64,000 bases of DNA from Limnephilus marmoratus (GCA_917880885.1 OU862933.1:8479452-8543451); one strand, 5' to 3'. Positions 30,345 through 40,732 are shown, numbered from the stretch's first letter. Translations and numbers: made by a program. The notes: generated by a model not told the origin, from the sequence alone.

Positions 30345-31388
30345 TCATTTATGGACGCATGTTTGGGGGCGGTGCCTGGAACATTTCGGTGAGACCCAAA
30401 CGGTTGCACTGGATATTTCCAAGGCCTTTGACCAGGTTTGGCACCGAGGGCTTGTCAACAAACTGTCTTCTTACGGACTTCCCGCATCCTTGTGTACGTG
30501 GATTGCTGACTTTTTGAGGGAGAGGTCGATTCAGGCGGTTGCTGACGGTTTCACCTCTTCCTCGCATTCGATAAATGCTGGCGTCACACAGGGATCGGTT
30601 CTGTCACCGACTTTGTTTCTGTTGCACATCAATGACCTCTCATCATGTGCACCGATTCATTGTTACGCGGATGACAGTACAGTCCATGATAGCTTTTTGT
30701 TTGACAATCCCCCAAGGGGCACACAAACTCCAATAGCTCGGAGGGCTTTGAAGCAAAGAATGGACGGTTACTTCGAGAGTGTTTTCTCTTGGGGTAAGAA
30801 TAACCTCGTCGAATTTAATGTTTCAAAGACCCAATCATGTTTGATAACGTCTAAAAGGGATCGAAATAAAAATCTGGTCTCCTTCAACGGAAGCAATCTT
30901 CCGAACAGGACCTCCATCGATATGCTTGGTGTAACTCTAAGTGACCAGCTCAGGTACGGGGGCTCCATCGAAACCAGATTTAAGTTAGCCTCTCCGAAAC
31001 TGGGCGTACTGTATAGGGCCCGCAGATACTTTAATAGTACACAACTGCTAACCCTGTACAAATCGCAGGTGCGCCCCACGGTTGAATTTGGCAGCCACCT
31101 CTGGTCTGGAGCTCCAAAATACCTAAAAAAAACCTTGACTCTGTGCAGAAACGGGCGGTCCGTTTGATAGGTTCTCCCATCTTAACATACGGACTGCAAT
31201 CTTTAGAGCACAGGCGTCAGGTGGGAATGCTGTCCTTGTGCTACCGGTATTACAATGGAAGATGCTCCGAGGAACTAGCGTCATTGATCCCCTCGGCACC
31301 GGTGCATAGTCGGGAAATACGCCAAACACGCGCCCAACATTTGTACACGGTTGACATTAGTCACATGAGAACGGGTCGATTTTTATAG
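30345..31388 (+). pseudogene. Jockey-like LINE reverse transcriptase, truncated
   Basis: From about 30380 the plus strand encodes the RT palm: ETQTVALDISKAFDQVWHRG, LSSYGLPASLCTWIADFL, GVTQGSVLSPTLFLLHINDL and the catalytic IHCYADDSTVHDS (frame 30490-31167). The thumb follows: SWGKNNLVEFNVSKTQS, SIDMLGVTLSDQLRY, QLLTLYKSQVRPTVEFGSHL. A frameshift in an A-run near 31130 moves the frame to 31143-31388, KRAVRLIGSPILTYGLQSL through TRAQHLYTVDISHMRTGRF. Endonuclease and ORF1 are missing (5' truncation) and the last ~330 bases are cut off. RT copies RNA into DNA at the nick; the YADD box is intact but the protein is incomplete. The clade assignment rests on the LDISKAFDQVWH and GVTQGSVLSP motifs. 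Confidence 0.85.
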
Positions 31389-31490
31389 GTCTCACGTTAT
31401 CAAATATTTTTCTGCCAATTATACATGTCTTAATCTTCATCAAAGTTAATATCTGCATTCATCAAACATAATGTGGGTACAACTTGTTTT

Positions 31491-31850
31491 TTAACTTGAG
31501 TAAAGCCGTCTGTAGTCGAATTTGAGTTGCACTCTGGGACATTCGGTAGGATCACATTCTTCGAACGGTCCTTACGTTCCTCCATCTCAACTAACATATC
31601 ATAAAGATTTACCTGAGGTAATTATTGTGTTATCTTTTCATAATAGTCTTTATAGTTTATATTATATAGTTTATATTTAACTTGAGTAAAGCCGTCTGTA
31701 GTCGAATTTGAGTTGCACTCTGGGACATTCGGTAGGATCACATTCTTCGAACGGTCCTTACGTTCCTCCATCTCAACTAACATATCATAAAGATTTACCT
31801 GAGGTAATTATTGTGTTATCTTTTCATAATAGTCTTTATAGTTATATTAT
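31491..31850 (+). repeat. 186-bp tandem duplication
   Basis: TTAACTTGAGTAAAGCCGTC at 31491 recurs at 31677, and the two copies are nearly identical for about 175 bases (through GGTAATTATTGTGTTATC). The second copy is followed by a (TTATA) tract. The near-identity indicates a recent event. No coding function recognised. Confidence 0.85.
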
Positions 31851-32134
31851 ATTATTACTTGTTTTAGCTGTACCAAATGCAATTGCACCGAAGCCCGTCG
31901 CTCGGTTTTACAAACGCTGTAACTTGAAGTTGTTAGCTCGTTTTATTGACCAATTATTCGTATTACGTATTCATTAAAGTGCGAATTCTATTTATGATCT
32001 CACGCAGATCGGCACCGGATAAAAATCTATTAACTATCATTGCATGTGTCGGGCGGCCATGCTTTTATTACGGCCTCGAATGGACTTAGAAACTGTAAAT
32101 ATTTAATAATCATAAAAAGCTTTATTTTCCTTTA
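31851..32134. other. No recognisable gene
   Basis: Short AT-rich stretch, with a CpG-rich patch at 32050 (GTCGGGCGGCCATGC) of unknown origin. Confidence 0.35.
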
Positions 32135-32895
32135 ATACTTTATTTAGACGATACTGTCTTATTATTCGAAGACAATAATTGGTCAGCTGTATTTAAAAAA
32201 GCTGAAGAAAATATTAACTTCATTAAAAAATGGTTAGATATCAACACACTTACCCTTAACACGAAGAAAACAAAATATGTTACTTCAAGCATCAATACTA
32301 CAGGCCAACATAATGATGATTACTCCATAAAAATTCATAGCTGTACGAATTCCAATGAATGTAGTGAGTGCCCCAGTTTAGAGCGCACTTCACAGATGAA
32401 GTACCTCGGCCTCACCATTGACCCATACCTCAAATGGAACCTACACACCCAGATCATTGCAAGTAAAATTAGAAAAACAATACACTTCTTCAGATCCATA
32501 AGGAACTTTGTTAACTTAGAACTCTTAAAAACGATTTATTTTGCAATCACCCAATCTATCATTGAGTATGGTATCACTGCATGGGGAGGGGGCACTTCAT
32601 CAGCTCTAGATCCTGTCGAAAAGGCGCAGAAAACAATTATGAAAATTATTCTCAAACTTCCTCTAACTGCAAACAGTGACCTTATATTCAAAATAATGAG
32701 AGTATTTGATGTTCGACAGATCTATGTAAAAACTATCCTCATGCATCTCTTTAAGGGCCAGCCTTCCATCAAAAGAATTGAGATTCGGTTACCACCCACA
32801 AAATTAACAATATTTAGTTTAAAAAGAATTCGACAGAGGTGTCACTGTCTAAATTCGCGTCGAAATAGTTTTAATTCAAAAGACTGAATTACATT
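32135..32895 (+). pseudogene. CR1-like LINE reverse transcriptase relic
   Basis: An open frame without its own ATG runs from about 32138: LDDTVLLFE (the YADD/FADD box with Leu for Ala), NINFIKKWLDINTLTLNTKK, then from 32396 MKYLGLTIDPYLKWNLHTQI, IRKTIHFFRSIRNFVNLELL, QSIIEYGITAWGGGTSSA, DPVEKAQKTIMKIILKLP and a C-terminus ending near 32887. These are palm motif C through the thumb of CR1/Jockey-type RT. 5' truncated exactly at the catalytic box and lacking a clear poly(A). Family relatives at 45.3 and 47.6 kb share the 'IRKxIHFFR..RNF' and 'IEYGI.AWGG' blocks. Confidence 0.8.
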
Positions 32896-33589
32896 AGCGA
32901 CATCTGTTGCAATTATAGAAAAACAAAATCCTTTTTAGTAACATAGGCTGAATACCGGCAGTTAGAGCACGAACGTTAAAACGACGGTGATTGTCAAAGT
33001 GTGGGGATAGGTTAGATTTAATTAATTAAATATATTTTTGAATTTGGAATTCCAAACAAGTATTTTTTTTTTCTTTTTTACTTGTACTATATGGTGAATC
33101 ACCTCCCGAAGTTTATGCACTTTACTCCCGATATCTTGTATAATATGCTTAAAATAATATTTATACACATATAATATCTAATTTTGTACATTTATATTAT
33201 ATACACGTATACATTTTTATGCTTATAAAATATTTTATATTATAAAGATAGATAGAAATACCCTATGTGCCTCCTAAGGACTTACAAATCAGAAGACTTT
33301 TTTTGTATTTATTTATTTATTCATTTAAACAATTCAATAATTAAAAAAGAGTAATAAAACATGCAGGCAAAATAAAATAATATTCAAAAATCTTTTTTTT
33401 TAATAATTAAAAAGCAGTGTCTGTATGTTTGTGCGAAAGGGGCTTTATTTATTTTTCTTTTTAAGAAATTTTTGCTACTACTCCTTTTAATAGTTTATAA
33501 TAGCTAATAGCTTTCAATGAACTTTAATTTTTTTTAACTTCTGTAAATATTATTTATTTAAATTGTCAAATATAATTTCATCACTAACA
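32896..33589. other. AT-rich; solo MITE end at 33073-33139
   Basis: Mostly AT-rich. At 33073-33139, TTTTTACTTGTACTATATGG and TGAATCACCTCCCGAAGTTT match the right terminus of the TA-flanked MITE at 49.77-50.14 kb, including the TATA-flanked end. The left end was not found. Confidence 0.45.
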
Positions 33590-33720
33590 TATTACAAGAT
33601 TCACTCAAAATGAAGAGATAGGTGGTTCCGAAATGTCCCAATAAATACGGTGAAAGAACCCTAAACTATAAACTTATTGCCCTAAACATGTTTCGAGCGA
33701 AACATTATTGTCAATCTGAG
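33590..33720 (+). pseudogene. Short LINE C-terminal relic
   Basis: Plus-strand translation VVPKCPNKYGERTLNYKLIALNMF corresponds to IVPKHSNKYGQRTLNYMIPSCLNML of the 12.2-kb LINE. Only about 40 codons are recognisable. Confidence 0.55.
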
Positions 33721-34509
33721 CAAAGAGTTGGCTTAATGTCAAAAATACTGTTGGAGTGTGGACATGTGTAGCGTCAAATTTACAGAAACTGAGACCGAAA
33801 ATCTAAATGGACGTCAATATAGCAACAGTATCGGGGATGACTGAAGGAATTGGGCTTGTTCAACTGTCCAAGCTTTTGATGGCTGTCAACATATCCCATA
33901 TGTACCAAAAATGTATAATAAGTCAAATGTATTAGTTTCAAGTGAGTGGGAGAAATGCGCATTACTCACAGTGGAAGTTACAGCGTAACGAGAGTGTCAA
34001 ACTGCTATTGAAGAAGGTCGCTGCAGGATGGAGTGGAAGTGATAGACGTGATCGCAAAGTGATCATACATATAGATTAAATTATATAGCAATTTTTAACA
34101 GACAATTTTGAGAATTTTTATACCTCGGCGTTAAAAATAAATATTGTTGAATTTGTGCAAGAACTGAGAACCAAGGTACATTACCTAAAGAACATGCTTT
34201 GTACAAAAATTATACAGGAAGGGTCCAAAACTTCCGTTTAATCGCATAACTTGATACATGCAACTTATATTGGTCGGCGACAGCATTACTTATCGTAAGA
34301 TAATCCAAACGAGACCATATCCGAATTAAATCATCTAGAAATTTGAGTGTCGCAATCATTTACTTCAAAAGTTTGTGCAACAAATTATTCACTCCAAAAG
34401 ATTTTTCGCTAATGTGAAAGACAAAATAGCCTTTTACATCAGCGAAAGATGATCACCACATAATGGATATTGACCATCGGAAAGGTGATTTGTAACGTAT
34501 TTGAGAGCA
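33721..34509. other. No recognisable gene
   Basis: AT-rich sequence; a few short frames without motifs. Confidence 0.35.
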
Positions 34510-35190
34510 TAAACAAGATATTGAGGAGTACATGTCAAACAGAACTAATACACTATATATATTACGAAAAAAAATAAACATAAGATTTACACGTAACTCT
34601 AACAAAGACATATTGCAAGTTCCACTCTCACTCTCTTCCACCTTTGGTCAACGTAGCTTTAGATACTTTGCCACAAAAATATTCAACATTCTCCCAGAAA
34701 ACATCAAACTGAGTCAAACACAGAGAGAGTTTAAATAATATGTTAAAATATGGATACATTCTAATGATCGAGCCTATACTGGTGCCCTCACCCAAACGCC
34801 CAGTCATTGACAGTTGTTATTGTAGTAATAACCTTGCAGTTTATGAATTGTGTAGGTATATGCAAACAATAATGTTCACTAAAATAAAGTTTTTGCTGTA
34901 TGGAAACCTACTTTACACAATTATAAAAAACCATAGATAAAATTGCGAGAAACAATTAACAAAAATTCTGCCTCAAAACAGGTTCACCTAGTGAGGCAGG
35001 CTATGCACAACTAAAAATACTGTATAACTATACTACTCCTGTGTAACCTTTCTTACGTTACTTCCTATTTGTTAATTTTTCTGTACTGATTGATGTAATC
35101 TATTTGTAAACTACTTTGAGCATGTAATTTTTTTTTAGTTATATTGTTGTTATTTCATTGAATAAAGATTATTTTTATTATTATTATTAC
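34510..35190 (+). pseudogene. LINE 3'-end relic
   Basis: The frame 34532-34738 ends SLSSTFGQRSFRYFATKIFN-ILPENIK, the C-terminal block also seen in the 47.6-kb LINE (FGQRNFRYFATKLYNTLP). The 3' UTR contains a GGTTCACCTAGTGAGGCAGG motif like the GGTTCTCCTAGT-AGACAGG of the 48.3-kb copy, and ends AATAAAGATTATTTTTATTATTATTA. No palm remains. Confidence 0.65.
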
Positions 35191-35504
35191 TTCAAAAAAA
35201 TTGTTATTCAATTTATAAAAAAAACAGCTGTCACATTATCATTGCGTGACAACAATTTTGCCATCCGAAGTTTGTCAAGGTTGTCATCAAACTGTGGTTA
35301 GGCCACTTAAAGAGATTTTTATTATTTTTACGTAATGCTTATAATAAAAAAAAAACTATTGGTTTTACACAGCAGATCTTATTTAGAAATAAACTGTTAT
35401 AAATTAAATAACAATTTTATTGAGTATATAAAAGAAAAAATAAAATGGATTTCTTCAAATAAAACTTGCTAACAATAATTCGTAAAAAGCTTTTATTGTA
35501 TTTT
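35191..35504. other. No recognisable gene
   Basis: AT-rich spacer with homopolymer A runs; no element boundary recognised. Confidence 0.35.
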
Positions 35505-35800
35505 TGAAGTAAAACTTGACTTGGGGAGTAAGCTGGCAAATGCGTGACGAGAGCGTTACGAAAAGCAAGGCGAACGGTAGTTGAGAGGGAGGACGCTTTG
35601 TATATTACTGTAGGGGGCAAGAGAGAGAGGTGCGAGCATACATTTTCTTACTCTTTTTCTCTCATAGCCAGTTACGTTACACAGTGCAGGCCTATTGTCT
35701 GTATCATACTGTAGGAGCAAGAGAGAGAGAGCAGTGCGCGTGCACATTTTCTTTCTCTCTTCCTATCCGATATATAGATGTAGCAGAAGTTTTACTTCAG
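35505..35800. repeat. Possible MITE with internal GAGAGA direct repeats
   Basis: TGAAGTAAAACTT at about 35505 is inverted at about 35783-35799 (AAGTTTTACTTCA). Inside, CTGTAGGGGGCAAGAGAGAG and CTGTAGGAGCAAGAGAGAG start direct repeats of about 55 bases, each ending in a CATTTTCTT-CTCT tract (about 105-base period). No coding content; no target duplication seen. Confidence 0.45.
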
Positions 35801-36039
35801 TTGTGTGGTCTAAAGCTTTATATTTTTAAAACTATAAACAAACAGTTCAGTTCAGTTTACAGGCCACCTCAGAACAGGAAATCCTAGTGAGGAGGTCTGT
35901 GAAAAAAAAAAGAATCTATACTTATTATATACATCATACATACATGTACAAACCTTGTTATTGAAATTAATAAAAAAAAAAAAAGTAAGTACATACACAT
36001 ATGTTAATTTGTATTTTCACGTTTTAAACCAGTGAAGTT

Positions 36040-36232
36040 TCCCCAAAAGTATATTTCCGTAATAAACCCCTGCCATAGGTCACCTCAAGTGGTTCGCGAC
36101 GTTTGCTAACTTAGCTTTTTTTCTCCTTCCTTTCCTTAAAAATACTTTCCACACCGCATCTTCATAGATGACGTAGGCCCTGAACCATTTTTTCCTCAGA
36201 GCCTCCTGAGTGGTGCTGACGTAAATATGAAC
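36040..36232 (+). mobile_element. SINE (LINE-tailed), internally deleted
   Basis: CTGCCATAGGTCACCTCAAG and GGTTCGCGACGTTTGCTAAC of the head are joined directly to the tail TCTCCTTCCTTTCC, AGATGACGTAGGCCCTGA, CTCAGAGCCTCCTGAGTGG, ending GCTGACGTAAA. The missing middle matches that of the 27.2-kb copy in position. Confidence 0.65.
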
Positions 36233-36584
36233 CTTGAAAAACTATATGATGCACGCCATGGTGGCCATTTTATACCACAAACTGTTGTAAGAAAGGCGGA
36301 ATAAAATATAATGATTTTGAATTTTAGAATGACTTACAATAAACAACCGATTTGTTTATTTGTTTACTAGAACCACGGACCGGCGAAAAATTATGTGTAG
36401 TCTGAACAAATCAATTCCAAATTTGAAAATGACAATTAAATTAGTTTTCTGTCAAAAATATTACATTATAGGTAGGTACTGTATTGCTTATTTAATTTCT
36501 TCAAAGACTTTGAAAAATGACACTTAAATTTAAATAAAAGTTCTAGAGTTCACTCAACTGAAAATCATTAATAATAATAATAAT
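36233..36584. other. Repeat segment shared with 18.6 kb
   Basis: The stretch 36410-36560 (TTTGAAAATGACAATTAAAT ... GAAAAATGACACTTAAAT) parallels 18630-18770. Unknown repeat type; no gene. Confidence 0.35.
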
Positions 36585-37212
36585 AATAAGCCTTTTTAAG
36601 CTGAACTTCTGTTAGGTATGAATACTAGACATGTTCTTGTTTGTTATAGTATATCCCGAAGCTCAGTTTGCCTCTTGGCATAGGCCTCCTCTAACATTTT
36701 CCACTGGAACCTGTCACGCGCTACTCTTCTCCAATGATGACCAGCCGTGAGTTTTAGGTCGTCTTCCCATCTTACTTGTTGACGTCCTCTACTTCTCTTG
36801 CCATCTCTGGGATACCATTCCGTGACATTCTTGCACCATTTTTCTTGTGGATCGCGGATCATGTGCCCTGACCATCTCCACTTCTGTTGGTCTATTCGGG
36901 TGACTATATTGGTGGTTTTAGTTATTTCTCTTATTATGCTACATCTCACTCTGTTCTGTTTCCTTATTCCTATCAAACTTCTCTCCATGGCTCTCTGGCA
37001 GCGTTCCAACTTTTCTCTGTGGCGTTTGGTGAGTGCCCAAGTTTCACATCCATAGGTGATAACTGGAAGTATACATGTGTTGAGGACTTTTCTTTTTATT
37101 TGCATACTTAGCTCCTTGGATTTCAAGACTTCTTTCAAAGACCAGTATTTCTTCCATCCATTTGCTATTTATTCTTCGCTCTATTTCTTTAGTGGTTTGA
37201 TCTTTGTGAACT
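36585..37212 (-). pseudogene. RTE-clade LINE C-terminal RT fragment
   Basis: The minus-strand frame 37138-36644 (164 codons) contains VLNTCILPVITYGCETWALT, RCQRAMERSLIGIRKQNRVR, QQKWRWSGHMIRDPQEKW and PRDGKRSRGRQQVRWEDDL, the hallmark C-terminal region of RTE-type RT (LPVLTYG.ETW; KW.W.GH..R; GKR.RGRP..RW.DD). About 20 codons upstream (DQTTKEIERRINSKW) lie in another frame. The 3' UTR ends in a TTA trinucleotide tail, typical of RTE. Catalytic palm and endonuclease are absent. A more decayed relative lies at 60.1-60.65 kb. Confidence 0.85.
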
Positions 37213-37664
37213 GAAAATCATTACACAGACCTCAAAGCTTCCCTGCAAATCTCCTCCCACGGAAACATATGTTAAAGATAGTCGATTTCATTTGTGGACA
37301 TATTATTTATGATTATATTGTAAAGTTAAGTTATTCGCAAGCCTACTAGGGAATGCATTCTTATCGGATACGACACGAATTATGCTAATGTTATTAACGT
37401 GTGATACGCATTATAAATGTACATTGAATTATTTAATAGAATTGCTTCGTGGTGTAACTGATATTATTTGAATATGAATTTTCACAAAGTGCACCTACCT
37501 AACAATCGTTGCTGGTTTCAACTATTTCGCATTGTGTTATTTACTGGACAAACTTTTCACTATTTATAGATAACTGTGTTAGAAGTTACATCACTAAAAA
37601 CATTTTTCTGTACAAGGATGAACATTGACGAATCTAATTCAAATCAATCATCATCATTGCCATT
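37213..37664. other. No recognisable gene
   Basis: AT-rich spacer without recognisable motifs. Confidence 0.35.
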
Positions 37665-37874
37665 TGTCACATGAGAACGGGTCGCTCGGCTGTGAAACGA
37701 TTTGCTGGCCTGTGTGTTTCCTCCTTCCTACAACATGGGTCTCTTCAAGATCATCTTTCAAGATCCTTCCTCTCCTCAAAAAGACCCTCCACACAGCATC
37801 TCAGGTGACACAGGCCCTGTGGGAAATTATTTTCCTCAGGGCCTCCTGTGTGGAGTTAATGTAAAAAAAATCAT
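37665..37874 (+). pseudogene. Jockey-like LINE 3' end, short copy
   Basis: Opens mid-gene at CACATGAGAACGGGTCGCTC, gives PPSYNMGLFK-like codons (37702-37860) and ends with the LINE tail, CCACACAGCATCTCAGGTG, GGAAATTATTTTCCTCAGG, CCTCCTGTGTGGAGTTAATG then A8. Strongly 5' truncated, about 200 bases. Confidence 0.75.
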
Positions 37875-38075
37875 GAATAGCCTAGCGACTCTACGGTTGA
37901 AATTTAAAAATTCGACTAAGAATACATCTCTGACGCCGCGCCTTACGCAAAACCGATTTCGTACGTTGAGTTTGTATACAAATCTACTTTTGTAATAGAT
38001 AACGAATTAAAGCAATGCCAAAAGACGGCGCCACTTACGTTAACAGCTAGCAGAGGAGCAACGCCTGGCAGGCGT

Positions 38076-38590
38076 AAGTACTATTGGATTAGTAATTTCG
38101 TGGATTTGTAAGAATAAGATCAATATTGTTTTGGCAGTTGTGAATAATAATACCACGCGTCTATATATTATATAAGACAATAAGTACTATTGGATTAGTA
38201 ATTTCGTGGCTTTGTAAGAATAGGATCAATATTGTTTTGGCAGTTGTGAATAATAATACCACGCGTCTATATATATGACAATAAGTACTATTGGATTAGT
38301 AATTTCGTGGCTTTGTAAGAATAAGATCAATATTGTTTTGGCAGTTGTGAATAATAATACCACGCGTCTATATATATGACAATAAGTACTATTGGATTAG
38401 TAATTTCGTGGCTTTGTAAGAATAAGATCAATATTGTTTTGGCAGTTGTGAATAATAATACCACGCGTCTATATATTATATATGACAATAAGTACTATTG
38501 GATTAGTAATTTCGTGGCTTTGTAAGAATAAGATCAATATTGTTTTGGCAGTTGTGAATAATAATTCCACGCGTCTATATATATATGACG
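38076..38590 (+). repeat. Minisatellite, five ~101-106-bp units
   Basis: Units starting AAGTACTATTGGATTAGTAA lie at 38076, 38182, 38283, 38384 and 38490. Each contains GATCAATATTGTTTTGGCAG and CCACGCGTCTATATAT. Units are nearly identical; length differences come from the TATA tract at the unit end. A recently expanded array with no coding frame. Confidence 0.9.
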
Positions 38591-38956
38591 TCATTGCCTG
38601 TCGCGATTAATTTTCCCGGTGACTAGCTGTCACTGGTTCCCAGTAGACCCGAGGAACGGCTATTTTTGGAACCAGTTCCTAACGGATTTATTAAATGATC
38701 ACCAATACTCAAATTGGGTAATGCCGAACCAAAAGCCGCCCGCTGGGCCTAGCAGCAAAAACCTCCGGAAGGGGTTTATAACAACTGCTAGTAATAATAT
38801 AATGTACACAAATTTGTGAAATACACATGTTTATCTCAAATAGGTATCCCAATTTTATCGGACTGTAAGTTGTGAGGTAATAAATCTAATTACGAGAACC
38901 AACGTATCTGAGCTCATAGATTTAATGTCTATGGCTGAACTAATGTTTGCATGGCC
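38591..38956. other. No recognisable gene
   Basis: A 66-codon frame at 38619 shows no known motif. No TE terminus recognised. Confidence 0.35.
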
Positions 38957-39192
38957 AGTAACTACCAATGTGATTTTAGATTTTCACGGCCAAAAATTTT
39001 ATGGTTATTTCCTTTTGGGGTATTATGCCGTGTTGCGCTACCTCCTCCTTTAGCCAACGTTTCGGACAGCGTTACAGTGTCCATCATCAGGGCAGATGTG
39101 TAAATGTTAGAGATGAAATGTGTGCTTAAGTACTTCGAAGCAATACCGTGTCGCCAGCACCAATCCACTGCGGGCTGGCATTACAGTATACT

Positions 39193-39442
39193 TCAAGATG
39201 GTTTTTTGCATTTAGCTTTGGTGTAGCCGTCAATTACCGGATACCAAGAACTATTGAGCTTAGCTCCGTCGTCTCTATTAATGTTAATGGGATTTTTATG
39301 AATTTCAATTGCCTCTGTAATTAAGCGTGCTCTATAGGTTTTGGGTCTTCCCAGGACTTCAGGAACAAATCCGAAGTAATGGCCGGTTTCAAATAAATGC
39401 TCGGCGATTGCCGATTTGTCAGGGTGGCCAAGTTTACATGCT
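39193..39442 (-). pseudogene. Penelope endonuclease C-terminus, left arm
   Basis: The minus-strand frame (39504-39193 including loop and readthrough) encodes YHVACKLGHPDKSAIAEHL, FETGHYFGFVPEVL, TYRARLITEAIEIHKNPINI, NRDDGAKLNSSWYPVIDGY and a KCKKPS end. In Penelope-like elements the GIY-YIG nuclease module contains H..K.A.AEH....GH and later R...EAIEI.K...N.NR..G..L...W.P. The GIY-YIG sequence itself and the whole RT are absent, so no activity is possible. Confidence 0.75.
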
Positions 39443-39457
39443 ACATGATATCGGAAC

Positions 39458-39727
39458 ATGATATCGGAACACTTTCGAGCATGTAAACTTGGCCACCCTG
39501 ACAAATCGGCAATCGCCGAGCATTTATTTGAAACCGGCCATTACTTCGGATTTGTTCCTGAAGTCCTGGGAAGACCCAAAACCTATAGAGCACGCTTAAT
39601 TACAGAGGCAATTGAAATTCATAAAAATCCCATTAACATTAATAGAGACGACGGAGCTAAGCTCAATAGTTCTTGGTATCCGGTAATTGACGGCTACACC
39701 AAAGCTAAATGCAAAAAACCATCTTGA
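39458..39727 (+). pseudogene. Penelope endonuclease C-terminus, right arm
   Basis: An 89-codon frame whose ATG lies in the palindrome loop; from residue 9 (ACKLGHPDKSA...) it is identical to the left-arm peptide through the KCKKPS end. Its start is therefore accidental. The exact protein identity of two arms read on opposite strands shows the palindrome is young or recently copied. Confidence 0.75.
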
Positions 39728-39830
39728 AGTATACTGTAATGCCAGCCCGCAGTGGATTGGTGCTGGCGACACGGTATTGCTTCGAAGTACTTAAGCACAC
39801 ATTTCATCTCTAACATTTACACATCTGCCC

Positions 39831-39865
39831 TGATGATGGACACTGTAACGCTGTCCGAAACGTTG
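39831..39865 (+). ncRNA. Hammerhead-ribozyme-like core in Penelope 3' UTR
   Basis: CCTGATGA is followed by a stem GGACA...TGTCC and then GAAAC, resembling the CUGAUGA / helix II / GAAA core of hammerhead ribozymes known from Penelope-like elements. One unpaired base separates CUGAUGA from the stem, and I could not identify helix III or the NUH cleavage site, so self-cleavage is unproven. The mirror copy lies at about 39058-39092 on the minus strand. A similar block (CTGACGA, GGAAC...GTTCC, GAAAC) occurs in the 48.1-kb hairpin. Confidence 0.4.
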
Positions 39866-40067
39866 GCTAAAGGAGGAGGTAGCGCAACACGGCATAATAC
39901 CCCAAAAGGAAATAACCATAAAAGTAACTACCAATGTTTCAACGCAGAAGAGTCTCAACAGATAGGGGGCAGTGAAACTATAACATTTCCAATTAGGCGA
40001 TTGTTGAGTGGCTGAGAGAAGTTGATGGTTGAGTTAGGTTAGGTTATGTTTAGGTTAGGTTTCAGAT

Positions 40068-40312
40068 CAGGGTACCTAGCACGGACGATCGATAAAGATT
40101 TTATCGATAATGTCGGTAACTTGTCATTGTTCTCGAGCATGACTGCAGATTGCCAACGAATAAATATCAGTTCACAGCGACTAAGTGTTGTCAATTTATT
40201 CGACGTGAACCGTTGTTTGCACGTTAACGATCTGCAGTCATGCTCTTGGACGATGACAAGTTATCAACGTTATCGATAAATCCCTTATCGATCGACCGTG
40301 CTAGATACCCTG
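40068..40312. mobile_element. Foldback MITE with ~88-bp TIRs
   Basis: Left CAGGGTACCTAGCACGG and right CCGTGCTAGATACCCTG ends; arms continue through CGATCGATAA, TTATCGATAA, AACTTGTCAT and GAGCATGACTGCAGAT. About 245 bases without coding content. A diverged relative of one arm (GATAAAGGTTTTATCGATAA, GATAACTTGTCATCGTT) lies at 45265-45320. No convincing target duplication was found; the CAGGG ends recall hAT-type termini. Confidence 0.7.
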
Positions 40313-40732
40313 GTCACTATTCACAACGATTGTCATTTTCAGGAAAAAAGTTCAATTTTGAATGGTCTTCCTCACCATGACTTCATTCTGAGAGAATCTT
40401 TGCTCTGATTCTAACAAAATGTTTTCTCACCTAAGGGAAACTTTTCTTTTTGAATATTGTTTATCGCGGTTGATCTTGCGACAGTAAGTTGCCCTCCCTC
40501 ATATTATAATTTCAAACCTAAAATCGACTTCAAAAATTCCTTTAATAATAAGATGGTTTGGATATCAAAAGAATTTATTTACAGTGTTGATTTTTTGTTT
40601 GCATATGCTGGTATACACAGTATATAGACTAGTAGTTTTATCCTTGATGCATTTGAAAGAAAATATGCTTTACACATTTGTTCTATACAACCCTTCGGGG
40701 ACACTTAGTTATAATGTGTAATTAGTTATAAG
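40313..40732. other. No recognisable gene
   Basis: AT-rich spacer. No motif recognised. Confidence 0.35.

Larger units (their letters stand above)
38972..39922. mobile_element. Penelope-like foldback with 15-bp target duplication
   Basis: A near-perfect palindrome with arms 38997-39442 and 39478-39922 (about 445 bases each) around a 35-base loop that holds ATGATATCGGAAC twice. AGTAACTACCAATGT flanks both sides (38957-38971 and 39923-39937), a clean 15-bp target duplication. Each arm encodes the end of a Penelope-like GIY-YIG endonuclease and its 3' UTR. A 25-base unpaired extension (GATTTTAGATTTTCACGGCC...) exists only on the left, so the complete 3' end belongs to the minus-strand arm. The second arm probably arose by snap-back or template switching during target-primed reverse transcription. 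Confidence 0.85.

Noticed and set aside
35505..35800. GAGAGA promoter (GAGA-factor) region
   Set aside because: The GAGAGA tracts are part of two direct repeats inside a TIR-bounded segment and have no adjacent gene.
38972..39922. Assembly artefact from haplotype joining
   Set aside because: Possible for any perfect palindrome, but the 15-bp direct duplication and the left-only extension are what a true insertion would leave. Still needs long reads.
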